A stretch of 64,000 bases of DNA from Clostridia bacterium (GTDB lineage Bacteria; Bacillota; Clostridia; Christensenellales; Aristaeellaceae): positions 25,367-89,366 of the forward strand of contig JAFQKQ010000084.1 in the NCBI GenBank assembly GCA_017396845.1, written 5' to 3'. Under the pieces are notes generated by a model that was not told where the DNA came from, did not search any database, and was given only the letters and a program-made list of their open reading frames with translations. The stretch's first letter is position 1. The number at the start of each line of letters is the position of its first letter. This document shows positions 34,664 through 43,628 of the stretch, piece after piece. A program made the position numbers and the translations under genes.

Positions 34664-35140
34664 ATGGTTCGGGCGGAATTGATTTGCGGAAAAATCGCGT
34701 GCGGCAAGACGACGGTTGCCGAAAAGCTAAGGGATGAAGGCCGGCGCGTGATTTTATCGGTGGATGAAATCACATTAAGCCTTTTTGATGAAAACCTCGG
34801 CGATCAGCACGAGATCATCTGCGCCCGCGCGCAAGGGTATTTATTTGAAATGTCTTTAAAGCTCATCGAAAAGGGCGTAAGTCCGATTCTCGATTGGGGC
34901 TTCTGGACAAAAAAGAGCAGAGATGAAGCCGAGGCGTTTTTCGCAAGCCGGAATATTCCGGTGCGATGGCATTATGTATGCCCGGCGGAACGGGAAAGGC
35001 TGAAGAGAATCGACAAAAGAAACGCGCTTTCAAAAGAAGGGAAAACGCAGGCGTATTTTGTTACGGATGCTATTTTCCAAAAGTGCGAAGAATTGTTTGA
35101 AACGCCGGAGGACGGCCGAATGGATGTAATCCACGATTGA
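34664..35140 (+). CDS. P-loop kinase (AAA_33/zeta-toxin-like small-molecule kinase)
   Basis: A 158-residue nucleotide-binding protein. Walker A GKIACGKTT lies at residues 8-16, with SVDEITLSLFD as the likely catalytic Asp block and LDWGFWTKKSRDEAEAF as the lid-type region. Such AAA_33 proteins phosphorylate small molecules or, less often, act as antibiotic kinases or toxins. ATG 34664 lies 6 bases after GGAGGGG; the ATG at 34658 is too close to it. No antitoxin-like partner is seen, so a toxin role is not supported. Confidence 0.75.
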   Translation: MVRAELICGKIACGKTTVAEKLRDEGRRVILSVDEITLSLFDENLGDQHEIICARAQGYLFEMSLKLIEKGVSPILDWGFWTKKSRDEAEAFFASRNIPVRWHYVCPAERERLKRIDKRNALSKEGKTQAYFVTDAIFQKCEELFETPEDGRMDVIHD

Positions 35141-35148
35141 TTTGATCG

Positions 35149-35170
35149 GAAAAGGAGGGGTATGCGTGCT
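35149..35170 (+). repeat. 22-base exact repeat of the segment at 27202-27223
   Basis: GAAAAGGAGGGGTATGCGTGCT occurs here and at 27202-27223, where it forms the ribosome site and start of the barrel glycosidase gene. Here it heads a possible 16-codon frame (35162-35212) in the leader of the MFS gene. (The repeat is described by position; its core is AAGGAGGGGTATGCG.). Confidence 0.6.
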
Positions 35171-35287
35171 GCTTGCCATATTTGTTTCTCCATGCTGAGT
35201 ACGCGGGGGTGAAACGGCATGGAGGGATTCTCATCCCGCGGACTTTGCGCAGAACCGGAAATCTATTAAATAAGGAGCGAAGTCCGT

Positions 35288-36583
35288 ATGAAACGTATTT
35301 TTACTCAGGTTTATGAAATGCGCGCATTTCTTACATTGTGGTTTACGCAGTCGCTTTCGGGACTCGGAAGCGCGATGACGAGCTATGCGCTGGTATTGTG
35401 GTCGTACGGCGAAAAGGGTTCCGCACTGGTGACGGCGCTTCTCATGGTGTGCTCCTATGCGCCGTATGTGCTGTTTTCGATTTTCGCCGGAGCGCTCAGC
35501 GACAGATGGGACAAGAAAAGGACGATGCTCGCATGCGACGCGTTCGCTGCGTTGGTTTCGATTGCGACAATTGCGTTGTATATGTCCGGTGCGCTTCGGA
35601 TCTGGCATCTGTATGTGCTTAACGCGCTCAACGGGTTTATGAACACGCTTCAGCAGCCGGCAAGCGAGGTTGCGACCACGCTGCTTCTGCCGAAAAAGTA
35701 CTATCAGAAGGTGGGTGCGCTGAAGTATTTTTCAAATGCGCTTCAGTCGATTCTTACGCCCGTGATCGCCACGATGGTGATGGGGCTCTGGGGTATCGGC
35801 GCGGTGTTCGCATTTGATATGTGTACGTTTTTTGCCGCGTTCTGCTCGCTTTTGTTCCTGATCAGGCTTCCGAAAGCGGATAAGAAAGCGGTAAATACCG
35901 GCGGCTTCTTATCCTCCGTTCGGGAAGGGCTGCGGTATCTTCAGACGAATCGGGGAATCCTTTATCTGATACTGTTTTTCGCGTGTATCAATCTGGTAGC
36001 CTCGATGTACGAGGCGGCGCTTCCGGCGGTGATTCTGTCCCGCGCGGACGATCGGGCGCTTGGCGCGGTAAATGCGGCGGTCGGCATAGCGATGCTGGCG
36101 GGCAGCATCATTGCGTCGTTCCTGCCTGCGCCGAAGAGCCGGGTTCGGGCGGTTATGAATACGCTGCTTTTCTCGATGAGCTTTGAAAATTTTCTCCTGG
36201 CCTTCGGGCGGTCGCTGCCCGTGTGGTGCATCGGCGCGTTTCTCGGCTGGATTCTGATTCCGCTGATGAATGCAAATTTGTCCGCGCTTATGCGGCTTTC
36301 GATTCCGGAGGATATTCAGGGAAGAGTGTATGCCGCCAGAAATTCGCTTCAGTTCTTCACGATTCCCGTCGGGTATTTTCTGGGCGGATTTTTTGTGGAC
36401 AAGGTGTTTGAGCCGCTGATGGCCGCGGCGGATGCAAACGGCATATTTGTCGAGCTGTTCGGCGCGGGAAAGGGCAGCGGCGGCGCAATGTTTTACGCGT
36501 GTCTGGCAGTTACGGGCATATTCGTCTGCCTGATTTTCAGGAAAAACAAAGCGATTTGGGAGCTTGACGATCTGACAAAGTGA
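35288..36583 (+). CDS. MFS exporter, macrolide-efflux (MefA/EntS) type
   Basis: A 431-residue permease with twelve predicted helices. The N-terminus FLTLWFTQSLSGLGSAMTSY and the loop-2 motif GALSDRWDKKRTMLACD (G-x3-D-R-x-x-R/K) are typical of the MefA/EntS branch of the major facilitator family, which exports drugs or siderophores by proton antiport. The ATG follows AAGGAG. The leader 35146-35287 has inverted repeats (CTCCATGC/GCATGGAG; CGCGGG/CCCGCG) that could be regulatory. Substrate unknown. Confidence 0.85.
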   Translation: MKRIFTQVYEMRAFLTLWFTQSLSGLGSAMTSYALVLWSYGEKGSALVTALLMVCSYAPYVLFSIFAGALSDRWDKKRTMLACDAFAALVSIATIALYMSGALRIWHLYVLNALNGFMNTLQQPASEVATTLLLPKKYYQKVGALKYFSNALQSILTPVIATMVMGLWGIGAVFAFDMCTFFAAFCSLLFLIRLPKADKKAVNTGGFLSSVREGLRYLQTNRGILYLILFFACINLVASMYEAALPAVILSRADDRALGAVNAAVGIAMLAGSIIASFLPAPKSRVRAVMNTLLFSMSFENFLLAFGRSLPVWCIGAFLGWILIPLMNANLSALMRLSIPEDIQGRVYAARNSLQFFTIPVGYFLGGFFVDKVFEPLMAAADANGIFVELFGAGKGSGGAMFYACLAVTGIFVCLIFRKNKAIWELDDLTK

Positions 36584-36591
36584 TTGAATGA

Positions 36592-36640
36592 AAAAAACAA
36601 GGATGCCGCAGGTGCGTTTCTGCGTCATCCTTGTCTTTGT
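36592..36640. terminator. Bidirectional terminator between MFS gene and regulator gene
   Basis: ACAAGGATG pairs with CATCCTTGT around a 20-base loop, with an A-run on one side and CTTTGTTT on the other. Confidence 0.75.
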
Positions 36641-38074
36641 TTAGTCGCTGTTCTTTACGACCTGAATCAAGTGTTTCAGGTATTCAATGCTTGCTTTCGG
36701 CGTTTCCGAGGCGCTTTTGATCAGTATGTTTACGGCGTAATTGGTGTAGTGATCGATCAACTCCGGTACGGTCAAGAGAATTTCCCGGAACTCCTCCGAA
36801 AGGCTGTAGGTAGTGTTCAGATTGTATATGATTAGTCCGTAACCTTCGAAGCCGATGAACGAGTAGGTTTGATGAAGGTCGGGATTTACCAGAAACAACG
36901 GTATGAAATACGGGTTTTTCTGCGCCTGATGGATCAGGTGTTCAAATATCTTTATGCGTTCGTCCTTTGTGAAGGGCCTGAGGCAGAAGGGGTGATCGAT
37001 CATCATTCCGCTCTTTGCAAAATTCACCATCGCGGTTTTGTTCAGGAAAAGATACGTAGGCTTGTTCTTGTAATGCATATTGTGAAAGCGTTTTTCGAAC
37101 AGCTGCAAAAGCTCGTTTTCGACTTCGTGGATCGCTTCGGAGCCTTCGTATCCTTCGTAGCTTTTGAAATTTTCAATCAGTATATCTACCGGTATATGCT
37201 CCGGGCCGACATCGGGTTTGATCTGGTATATGGTTTTGTTCTGCTCGTGATGGAGACAATTTTTGACAAAATCGATATAGTCGTTGCTGGCTTCATAGTT
37301 GTAGTATACTTTATAGCTCGATTGCTTCGTTACATTTTCCGTGATGACGGAAGTGTAAAAGCCGTACAGATCCTGATCCGGAGGAAGCGTCATTACCCGG
37401 AAGCTTTTGCAGGATACGGGTATGATGAGTTTCTGAACGCGCGAATTTTTCAGGATCAGCGCGTCCTGCAGAACGAGGTGCGAGGCGTATATGTTGCTAT
37501 CGGAGCATACCGATATTATGTTGTAATTCGGCTGAACGAGAAGCGCAAGTATATCCGTGAGTATAGGCGTAAGATCCGGGAATTGGGTTTCGGAATAATA
37601 GTGAACGGCGCTGACGGTATCCCGACGGGCGGCGAGAAGCTTTTTTACGGTCCGAAGGATCGGTGCTTCTATGCAGCCGATGATGAGCATCTGCGTTTTT
37701 TCACTGCCGACATGGGCAAAGAGCTCATCGGCAAGCGGCAAATGGGAAACGGAAGAAGCTTCTGATGCGTCCGACGCAGGCATTGCGAGATTCGAAAACG
37801 CCTGATATGACAGATACCGCCCTTTTCCGTAGCGGGATACGTCTACGCTTTCGCGAAAGTCTTTGAGCTCGTTTTCGTCAAGATTCGGAAGGGCGGTCAT
37901 GAGCTCGGATATAAACACGGCGCATCTTTGCGGGGTACACTGGTCGTGCATCAAACGGGAAACGGTCGTCTGGCTTTTCTGATGGGTGATTTCGCTGAGA
38001 TATGCGCAGGTGTAGCTGTGCGCTTCCATCCATTTTGTAAGATATTCTCCGAAGGTATATATGCACTTGAACAT
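36641..38074 (-). CDS. Large protein with helix-turn-helix-like N-terminus, function unknown
   Basis: A 477-residue soluble protein. Residues 1-65 look like an XRE-type helix-turn-helix (FGEYLTKWMEAHSYTCAYLS, then SQTTVSRLMHDQCTP). The remaining 400 residues show no domain I can name; there are alpha/beta blocks such as KTQMLIIGCIEAPILRTVKK and NYNIISVCSDSNIYASHLVL and a Lys-rich, Tyr-rich C-terminus. The ATG follows AAAGGAG. It converges with the MFS exporter gene and could be its regulator or a sensor of unknown signal (inference). Confidence 0.6.
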   Translation of the reverse strand: MFKCIYTFGEYLTKWMEAHSYTCAYLSEITHQKSQTTVSRLMHDQCTPQRCAVFISELMTALPNLDENELKDFRESVDVSRYGKGRYLSYQAFSNLAMPASDASEASSVSHLPLADELFAHVGSEKTQMLIIGCIEAPILRTVKKLLAARRDTVSAVHYYSETQFPDLTPILTDILALLVQPNYNIISVCSDSNIYASHLVLQDALILKNSRVQKLIIPVSCKSFRVMTLPPDQDLYGFYTSVITENVTKQSSYKVYYNYEASNDYIDFVKNCLHHEQNKTIYQIKPDVGPEHIPVDILIENFKSYEGYEGSEAIHEVENELLQLFEKRFHNMHYKNKPTYLFLNKTAMVNFAKSGMMIDHPFCLRPFTKDERIKIFEHLIHQAQKNPYFIPLFLVNPDLHQTYSFIGFEGYGLIIYNLNTTYSLSEEFREILLTVPELIDHYTNYAVNILIKSASETPKASIEYLKHLIQVVKNSD

Positions 38075-38227
38075 TTGTATCAGGCTCCTTTATACGATAT
38101 TTTCGATAAAAAGGAGGGATTGTCAAGTGTGTTACGGAATGATTATGAAATAACTAAAATTTTGCATGGATGTAATTGTGCATAGGTTACAAAGTAAAGC
38201 GTGGGATATATTGCCCCGTATCTGTAC

Positions 38228-39115
38228 TTACGGTATAAATCCATACGCTTCCATAAGTGAAGAAAGCGCGTTTTTCTTATCCTTTGAAAGTGTTGTAAGC
38301 GGAAGACGCAGTTCTTCCTGTATGAGCCCCAGCATGGAAAGCGCCGCCTTGACCGGCGCGGGATTGACATCTGAAAACAGCGCCCTTGTAAGCGGCAGCA
38401 GGCGATTGTGGATTTCCCGGGCGGCTTCATAATCGCCGGAGAATGTGCATGTGATCATCTGCCTTATTTCGCGGGGCGCTATGTTCGCGGTGACAGAGAT
38501 TACGCCCCTTGCGCCGAGGGCGAGCATGGGTAAAAGCATTGCGTCGTTTCCGGCGTAGATATACGCTCCGTCGCCTGCATGCATAATCAGGTCGATGATC
38601 TTGTCGAAATTGCCCGTTGCCTCTTTCAATCCCTGAATCATCGGGTGCTTAAAGAGCGTGAGCGCCGTATCCGTTTCGAGCTCGACGCCTGTTCTTGATG
38701 GAACATTATACAAAATAATGGGCAAAGGCGATTGATCGGCGATTTCGGTGAAGTGCGCGATCAGCCCCTCCTGATTGGGCTTATTATAGTAGGGCGTTAC
38801 CATAAGAAGCGCGTCTGCACCGGCGCTTGCCAGGCGCTTTGCGCGCAAAACGGCGCTTTTGGTGCTGTTTGAACCGGCATATGCGATGACGGGTACTTGT
38901 CCGGATGCGCGAAGGGCGGCTGTCTCCGTAATCGCGCACATTTCTCCGTCTGTAAGGGTAGGTGCTTCGCCGGTTGTCGCGCAAACTGCGAGCGCGTCCG
39001 TATCGTTTTCCAGCTGAAAGTCGATCAGTGCCTTCAGCGCGTCCGTATCCGGACGTCCGTTTCGAAAGGGCGTAACGAGCGCGCAGCCGACGCCGCAGAA
39101 CATGGCGTTTGACAT
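38228..39115 (-). CDS. dapA: 4-hydroxy-tetrahydrodipicolinate synthase
   Basis: A 295-residue class I aldolase condensing pyruvate with aspartate semialdehyde, the first step of the diaminopimelate/lysine branch. Schiff-base Lys164 lies in GLKEATG, Tyr136 and Arg141 in YNVPSRTG, and CATTGEAPTL forms the Thr/Thr proton relay. The GGGAGGTGG site precedes the ATG. It diverges from the arginine operon, which ends in a fused dapF, and ArgR-like boxes lie in the shared region, hinting at joint control of lysine and arginine routes (inference). Confidence 0.94.
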   Translation of the reverse strand: MSNAMFCGVGCALVTPFRNGRPDTDALKALIDFQLENDTDALAVCATTGEAPTLTDGEMCAITETAALRASGQVPVIAYAGSNSTKSAVLRAKRLASAGADALLMVTPYYNKPNQEGLIAHFTEIADQSPLPIILYNVPSRTGVELETDTALTLFKHPMIQGLKEATGNFDKIIDLIMHAGDGAYIYAGNDAMLLPMLALGARGVISVTANIAPREIRQMITCTFSGDYEAAREIHNRLLPLTRALFSDVNPAPVKAALSMLGLIQEELRLPLTTLSKDKKNALSSLMEAYGFIP

Positions 39116-39160
39116 TTCTCATACCACCTCCCGTTCATTCAATGCACGTTTGCACCGGCT

Positions 39161-39232
39161 TATGAATAAAAACTGCGAATATTCGCCAATAAATGAATAA
39201 ATATCCATCGGCGTGCGATATTCATGCATGAG
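39161..39232. promoter_or_regulatory. Cluster of ArgR-box-like sites between dapA and argC
   Basis: TATGAATAAAAACTGCGA (39161-39178) and AATGAATAAATATCCATC (39192-39209) resemble the Bacillus/Clostridia ARG box CATGAATAAAAATTCAAG; GATATTCATGCATGAG (39217-39232) looks like a third, inverted half. They are closer to dapA than to the argC promoter. The remainder of this 316-base gap is AT-rich with the argC promoter at its right end. Confidence 0.55.
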
Positions 39233-39367
39233 CTTTGTTGCCCCTTATGCGGAAAAATTCTTCATTTAACGCCGATATTACGCACATGTTTGTGAGGATA
39301 AGCGGGACGAGGTTTCAGTTAACGCGAAATAATGAGGTGTTTTTCTGATTAAGTTTTCGAATATATG

Positions 39368-39396
39368 TTGCATAATAATTCGCGTAGTGCTATAAT
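39368..39396 (+). promoter_or_regulatory. Promoter of the arginine operon
   Basis: TTGCAT and a perfect TATAAT are 17 bases apart, 35 bases ahead of the argC start. Confidence 0.75.
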
Positions 39397-39431
39397 TCCG
39401 GGTATACTTTTTTCAAAGGATGGTTATACGG

Positions 39432-40355
39432 ATGAAAGTGTTCGTTGACGGAAGCGCCGGAACTACCGGTCTTCGTATTATAGAAAGGCTGTCCGCGCGA
39501 AAGGACGTAGATTTGATCGCGTTGACGGATGAGGACAGAAAAAAACCCGAAAAGCGGAAGGAAGCAATTTTTGAAAGCGACGTCACGTTTTTGTGTCTGC
39601 CGGATGACGCGGCGAGGGAATCGGTTTCGCTTGCGAAGGGTTCAAACGCTGTGATTATCGACGCTTCTACCGCGCACCGCGTGGATCCTGATTTTGCATA
39701 CGGCTTTGCGGAATTAAGCCTTGCGCACAGAAACCGAATCGTTTCCGCCAAGCGCATTTCTGTGCCGGGCTGCCATGCCAGCGGATTCATCGCGCTTGTC
39801 GAGCCGCTCACAGCGGCGGGAATTCTTACCAAAGACGCCTGCCTCACCTGCCATTCGATCACGGGCTACTCCGGCGGCGGAAAAAAGATGATCGCGCAGT
39901 ATGAAGAGGGCGAGCCCCTCTTGAAAGCGCCCAGACAGTACGCGCTGGGTCAGACGCACAAGCATCTTAAGGAAATGAAGGTAAGAAGCGGTCTTGATAC
40001 GGAGCCCATATTCTGCCCCATAGTATCCGATTTTTACAGCGGCATGGTGGTTTCGGTTCCGGTATTCAAAAGCCAGCTCGCCGCCGGCAAGGGAATGACC
40101 GATATAAAGGAAGCCTATAAAGCGCTCTATACCGGGCCGATGGTAAAATACACCGAAAATATGGATGAGGATGGCTTTATCAGCGGCTGTGCGCTTTCGG
40201 GACGCGATATCATGGAAATCGCGGTTTTCGGAAATGAAGACAGAATTTTGCTCGTAGCAAGGTTTGACAACCTTGGAAAGGGCGCGTCCGGCGCGGCCAT
40301 ACAGTGCATGAACCTGGCGATGGGCGCAGCCGAAACCGAGAGCCTTGTATTGTGA
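39432..40355 (+). CDS. argC: N-acetyl-gamma-glutamyl-phosphate reductase, short (type 2) form
   Basis: A 307-residue enzyme that reduces acetylglutamyl phosphate with NADPH, third step of ornithine synthesis. The start MKVFVDGSAGTTGLRIIERL and length fit the short argC_other clade (about 310 residues) rather than the 340-residue form. Catalytic Cys114 lies in VPGCHASGF. ATG 39432 follows AAAGGATGG; an ATG at 39420 would overlap that site. First gene of argCJBDF-carAB. Confidence 0.93.
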   Translation: MKVFVDGSAGTTGLRIIERLSARKDVDLIALTDEDRKKPEKRKEAIFESDVTFLCLPDDAARESVSLAKGSNAVIIDASTAHRVDPDFAYGFAELSLAHRNRIVSAKRISVPGCHASGFIALVEPLTAAGILTKDACLTCHSITGYSGGGKKMIAQYEEGEPLLKAPRQYALGQTHKHLKEMKVRSGLDTEPIFCPIVSDFYSGMVVSVPVFKSQLAAGKGMTDIKEAYKALYTGPMVKYTENMDEDGFISGCALSGRDIMEIAVFGNEDRILLVARFDNLGKGASGAAIQCMNLAMGAAETESLVL

Positions 40356-40368
40356 GGAGGATAAACGC

Positions 40369-41583
40369 ATGTATACATATATTGACGGCGGCGTGTGCGC
40401 CGCAAAGGGTTTTAAAGCATCGGGCATTCACTGCGGTATCCGCAGGAATAAAACAAAGCGAGATCTGGCACTTGTAACGTCGTCGGTAAAATGCGCCGCG
40501 GCAGCCGTATACACGAAAAATCTTGTAAAGGGCGCGCCGATTTATGTGACAAGGGAGAATATCTCCGACGGCTATGCGCAGGCCGTGATCGTAAACAGCG
40601 GAAATGCCAATACCTGCAATGCAAACGGCATTGAAATCGCAGAGGAAATGTGCCTTCTCACCGAAAAGTACACCGGCATTTCTAAAAAGGACGTAATCGT
40701 AGCTTCCACCGGCGTAATCGGTCAGAAGCTCGACATTACGCCGATTGCAAACGGCATGCCTTCCCTCGTATCTCTGCTTTCCGAGGATTCCTTCCCCGCG
40801 GCGGAGGCGATTATGACCACGGACACCGTGAAAAAGGAAGCGGCGGTTTCCTTTGAAATCGGCGGAAAGACGGTTACGGTCGGCGGCATGGCCAAGGGCA
40901 GCGGCATGATTCACCCGAACATGGCCACGATGCTCGTGTTTATCACAAGCGACGTCAGCATTTCGCCCGTTATGCTTAAAAAGGCGCTTTCCGAGGACGT
41001 GAAAAAGTCGTTTAATATGGTGAGCGTTGACGGAGACACCTCCACCAACGATATGTGTTCGGTTCTTGCAAACGGACTTGCGGGAAATGATGAAATTACC
41101 GGCGAGGGCGAGGATTTCGAAGCGTTCAAGGGCGCTTTGAACCTTGTAACCACGTCCCTTTGCCGCATGATCGCCGGCGACGGCGAGGGCGCTACGAAGC
41201 TTCTGGAGTGCAGGGTAACGGGCGCAAAGGATCAGGAGACGGCGGACATAGTTTCCAAGAGCGTCATTTGCTCCTCGCTTCTCAAGGCCGCCATGTTCGG
41301 TGCGGACGCAAACTGGGGACGCGTGCTCTGCGCCATCGGCTACAGCGGCGCGGATGTGGACGTAAACAAGATCGACGTATCGTTTGCTTCCGCCGCGGGA
41401 CGCGTGGACGTCTGCAAAAATGGCGCCGGCATAGATTTTTCGGAGGAGACCGCCAAGGCCGTGCTCAGCGAAAAAGAAATCGGCATACTGGTCGATCTGA
41501 ACGACGCAGAGTATGCGGCGACTGCGTGGGGCTGCGATCTTACGTACGACTATGTGAAAATTAACGGCGATTACCGTACCTGA
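40369..41583 (+). CDS. argJ: Bifunctional glutamate N-acetyltransferase / amino-acid acetyltransferase
   Basis: A 404-residue ArgJ precursor that moves acetyl groups from acetylornithine to glutamate (and may also use acetyl-CoA), so the ornithine route is cyclic here. It self-cleaves before Thr187 in KGSGMIHPNMATMLVF; the oxyanion block VASTGVIGQ is present. ATG 40369 follows GAGGAGG 13 bases after argC. Confidence 0.94.
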   Translation: MYTYIDGGVCAAKGFKASGIHCGIRRNKTKRDLALVTSSVKCAAAAVYTKNLVKGAPIYVTRENISDGYAQAVIVNSGNANTCNANGIEIAEEMCLLTEKYTGISKKDVIVASTGVIGQKLDITPIANGMPSLVSLLSEDSFPAAEAIMTTDTVKKEAAVSFEIGGKTVTVGGMAKGSGMIHPNMATMLVFITSDVSISPVMLKKALSEDVKKSFNMVSVDGDTSTNDMCSVLANGLAGNDEITGEGEDFEAFKGALNLVTTSLCRMIAGDGEGATKLLECRVTGAKDQETADIVSKSVICSSLLKAAMFGADANWGRVLCAIGYSGADVDVNKIDVSFASAAGRVDVCKNGAGIDFSEETAKAVLSEKEIGILVDLNDAEYAATAWGCDLTYDYVKINGDYRT

Positions 41584-41595
41584 GGAGATATATTT

Positions 41596-42462
41596 ATGGC
41601 GATGGATAATCAAATGCGCGCGGAGGTGCTGGCACAGGCGCTTCCCTATATCCGCAAATACGACGAGCGGATTGTTGTGGTAAAGTACGGCGGAAACGCC
41701 ATGATCAATGAAGAGCTGAAGCTGGCGGTAATGGGCGATCTTTCGCTTCTGAGCCAGATTGGCGTAAAGGTCGTTCTGGTACACGGCGGCGGTCCCGAGA
41801 TTACGGACATGCTCAAGCGCGTAGGCAAGGAGAGCAAGTTTGTAAACGGCCTTCGCGTAACCGATAAGGAAACGGTTGATATCGTTCAGATGGTGCTCTG
41901 CGGAAAGGTGAATAAATCGCTGGTATCGCTTCTGGGCACGATGGGCGTGAAGGCGATGGGACTTTCGGGCCTTGACGGAGGAATGATCGAGGCAAGGCCG
42001 CTGAACGCCGATCTGGGCTATGTGGGCGAAATCACCAAGGTCAATCCCGAAATTATACTGGATGCGCTGGATAAGGGGTACATTCCCGTAATATCCACCG
42101 TCGGCGGCGATAAAATGGCAAATTCCTACAATATCAACGCCGATACGGCGGCGGCGCGCATTGCAGCCGCGCTCAGAGCTGAGTGCCTGATTTCCATGAC
42201 GGATATCGAGGGCATACTCCGGGAGAAGGGCGACAAGGATACGCTGATTTCTTCGATCAACGTAAGCGACGCGCCGATGCTGATGCGCGAGGGCATCATT
42301 TCCGGCGGCATGATCCCGAAGGTGGAGTGCTGCATCGAAGCAATTCGCCGCGGCGTGAACAGAGTATTTATCATTGACGGACGCGTAAAGCACTCGATCC
42401 TCATGGAGCTTCTGACGGACGAAGGTCTCGGCACCATGTTTAAGCAGGGAGGCACCGTATGA
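41596..42462 (+). CDS. argB: Acetylglutamate kinase
   Basis: A 288-residue amino-acid kinase that phosphorylates N-acetylglutamate. VVKYGGNAM (N-terminal Lys/Gly loop), KVVLVHGGGPEITDML and ADTAAARIAAALRAECLISM with TDIEGIL are the family blocks. The N-terminal helix LAQALPYIRKYDERIVVVKY, of the kind found in arginine-inhibited hexameric kinases, suggests feedback control. Its stop overlaps the argD start. Confidence 0.95.
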   Translation: MAMDNQMRAEVLAQALPYIRKYDERIVVVKYGGNAMINEELKLAVMGDLSLLSQIGVKVVLVHGGGPEITDMLKRVGKESKFVNGLRVTDKETVDIVQMVLCGKVNKSLVSLLGTMGVKAMGLSGLDGGMIEARPLNADLGYVGEITKVNPEIILDALDKGYIPVISTVGGDKMANSYNINADTAAARIAAALRAECLISMTDIEGILREKGDKDTLISSINVSDAPMLMREGIISGGMIPKVECCIEAIRRGVNRVFIIDGRVKHSILMELLTDEGLGTMFKQGGTV

Positions 42463-43628
42463 ACACCATTATTCAAAACGATCTTACCTATGTCGCCGGC
42501 ACCTATGCCCGTTTTCCGGCGGCGCTTGTAAACGGCAAGGGCGCAAAGGCGTATGACGAAACCGGCAAGGAGTATATCGACCTTGGAAGCGGAATTGCTG
42601 TAAACACTTTTGGTTACTCGGATGAAATATGGAAAAACGCCGTTATCAATCAGATTGACGCGATTTCTCACACTTCCAATTTGTATTACACCGATCCCTG
42701 TACGACTCTTGCGAAAATGCTCTGCGAAAAGACCGGCATGAAAAAGGTGTTTTTCGGAAACTCCGGCGCGGAAGCAAACGAGTGCGCGGTGAAGGTTGCA
42801 AGGAAATGGGCGTATGAAAAATACGGTGACGAAAGCCACAATAATGTGATCACGCTTATTAATTCCTTCCACGGGCGCACAATCGCAATGCTGTCCGCCA
42901 CCGGTCAGGAGCATTTTCACCACTTCTTCGGGCCCTTCCCGGAGGGCTTCCTGTACGCCGAAGCCAACAATCTGAAGAGCGTTCGGAAGCTGATTGAGGA
43001 GAACAAGTGCTGTGCCGTGCTGATTGAAATCATTCAGGGCGAGGGCGGCGTAATGCCCCTGAGCAGTTCGTTTATTTCCGGCGTTCAGGCGCTTTGCAGC
43101 GAAAATGATCTTTTGTTTATGGTGGACGAGGTGCAGACCGGAAACGGACGCACGGGCGAATTGTTCGCTTATATGAACTACGGCGTTCAGCCCGACGTGG
43201 TATCTACGGCGAAAGGCCTTGGCGGCGGACTTCCCATCGGCGCATGCCTGATCGGCGACAAAGCGAAAGACGCGCTGAAAAGCGGCGACCACGGCTCCAC
43301 CTTCGGCGGAAATCCCATCGCGTGCGCGGGCGCGGTAAGCATACTGGAAAGACTTACGGACGATGTGATGAAGGGCGTAAAGGAAAGAAGCAGCTATATC
43401 TTTGATGCGCTCAACGGCGCGAAGAACGTAAAGAGCATCAGCGGAATCGGTCTGATGATCGGCATCGAGGTAGAGGGAAACGCCCGCGAAATCGTGAATA
43501 GGCTTTTGGAAAGAGGCGTACTGGCGCTGACGGCGAAGACGAAGATCCGCCTGCTCCCGCCGCTGAATATTGATTTTGACGACTTGAAAAAGGCGATCGG
43601 CATACTCAAGGAGGAAATTGCAAAATGA
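42459..43628 (+). CDS. argD: Acetylornithine aminotransferase
   Basis: A 389-residue class III PLP aminotransferase. Lys252 in STAKGLGGGLPIGA forms the PLP Schiff base; DEVQTGNGRTG carries the PLP-nitrogen Asp; GNSGAEANECAVKVAR binds the phosphate. It makes acetylornithine and may also serve the succinyl-DAP step of lysine synthesis. It overlaps argB by four bases and argF by four bases. Confidence 0.94.
   Translation: MNTIIQNDLTYVAGTYARFPAALVNGKGAKAYDETGKEYIDLGSGIAVNTFGYSDEIWKNAVINQIDAISHTSNLYYTDPCTTLAKMLCEKTGMKKVFFGNSGAEANECAVKVARKWAYEKYGDESHNNVITLINSFHGRTIAMLSATGQEHFHHFFGPFPEGFLYAEANNLKSVRKLIEENKCCAVLIEIIQGEGGVMPLSSSFISGVQALCSENDLLFMVDEVQTGNGRTGELFAYMNYGVQPDVVSTAKGLGGGLPIGACLIGDKAKDALKSGDHGSTFGGNPIACAGAVSILERLTDDVMKGVKERSSYIFDALNGAKNVKSISGIGLMIGIEVEGNAREIVNRLLERGVLALTAKTKIRLLPPLNIDFDDLKKAIGILKEEIAK

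Noticed and set aside
34664-35140. Zeta-toxin of a toxin-antitoxin pair
   Set aside because: Only the P-loop kinase core is seen and there is no small antitoxin gene beside it.
40210-42393. Very long minus-strand frames opposite the arg/car genes
   Set aside because: They are antisense shadows produced by the codon bias of the real operon; none has a recognisable domain or ribosome site.
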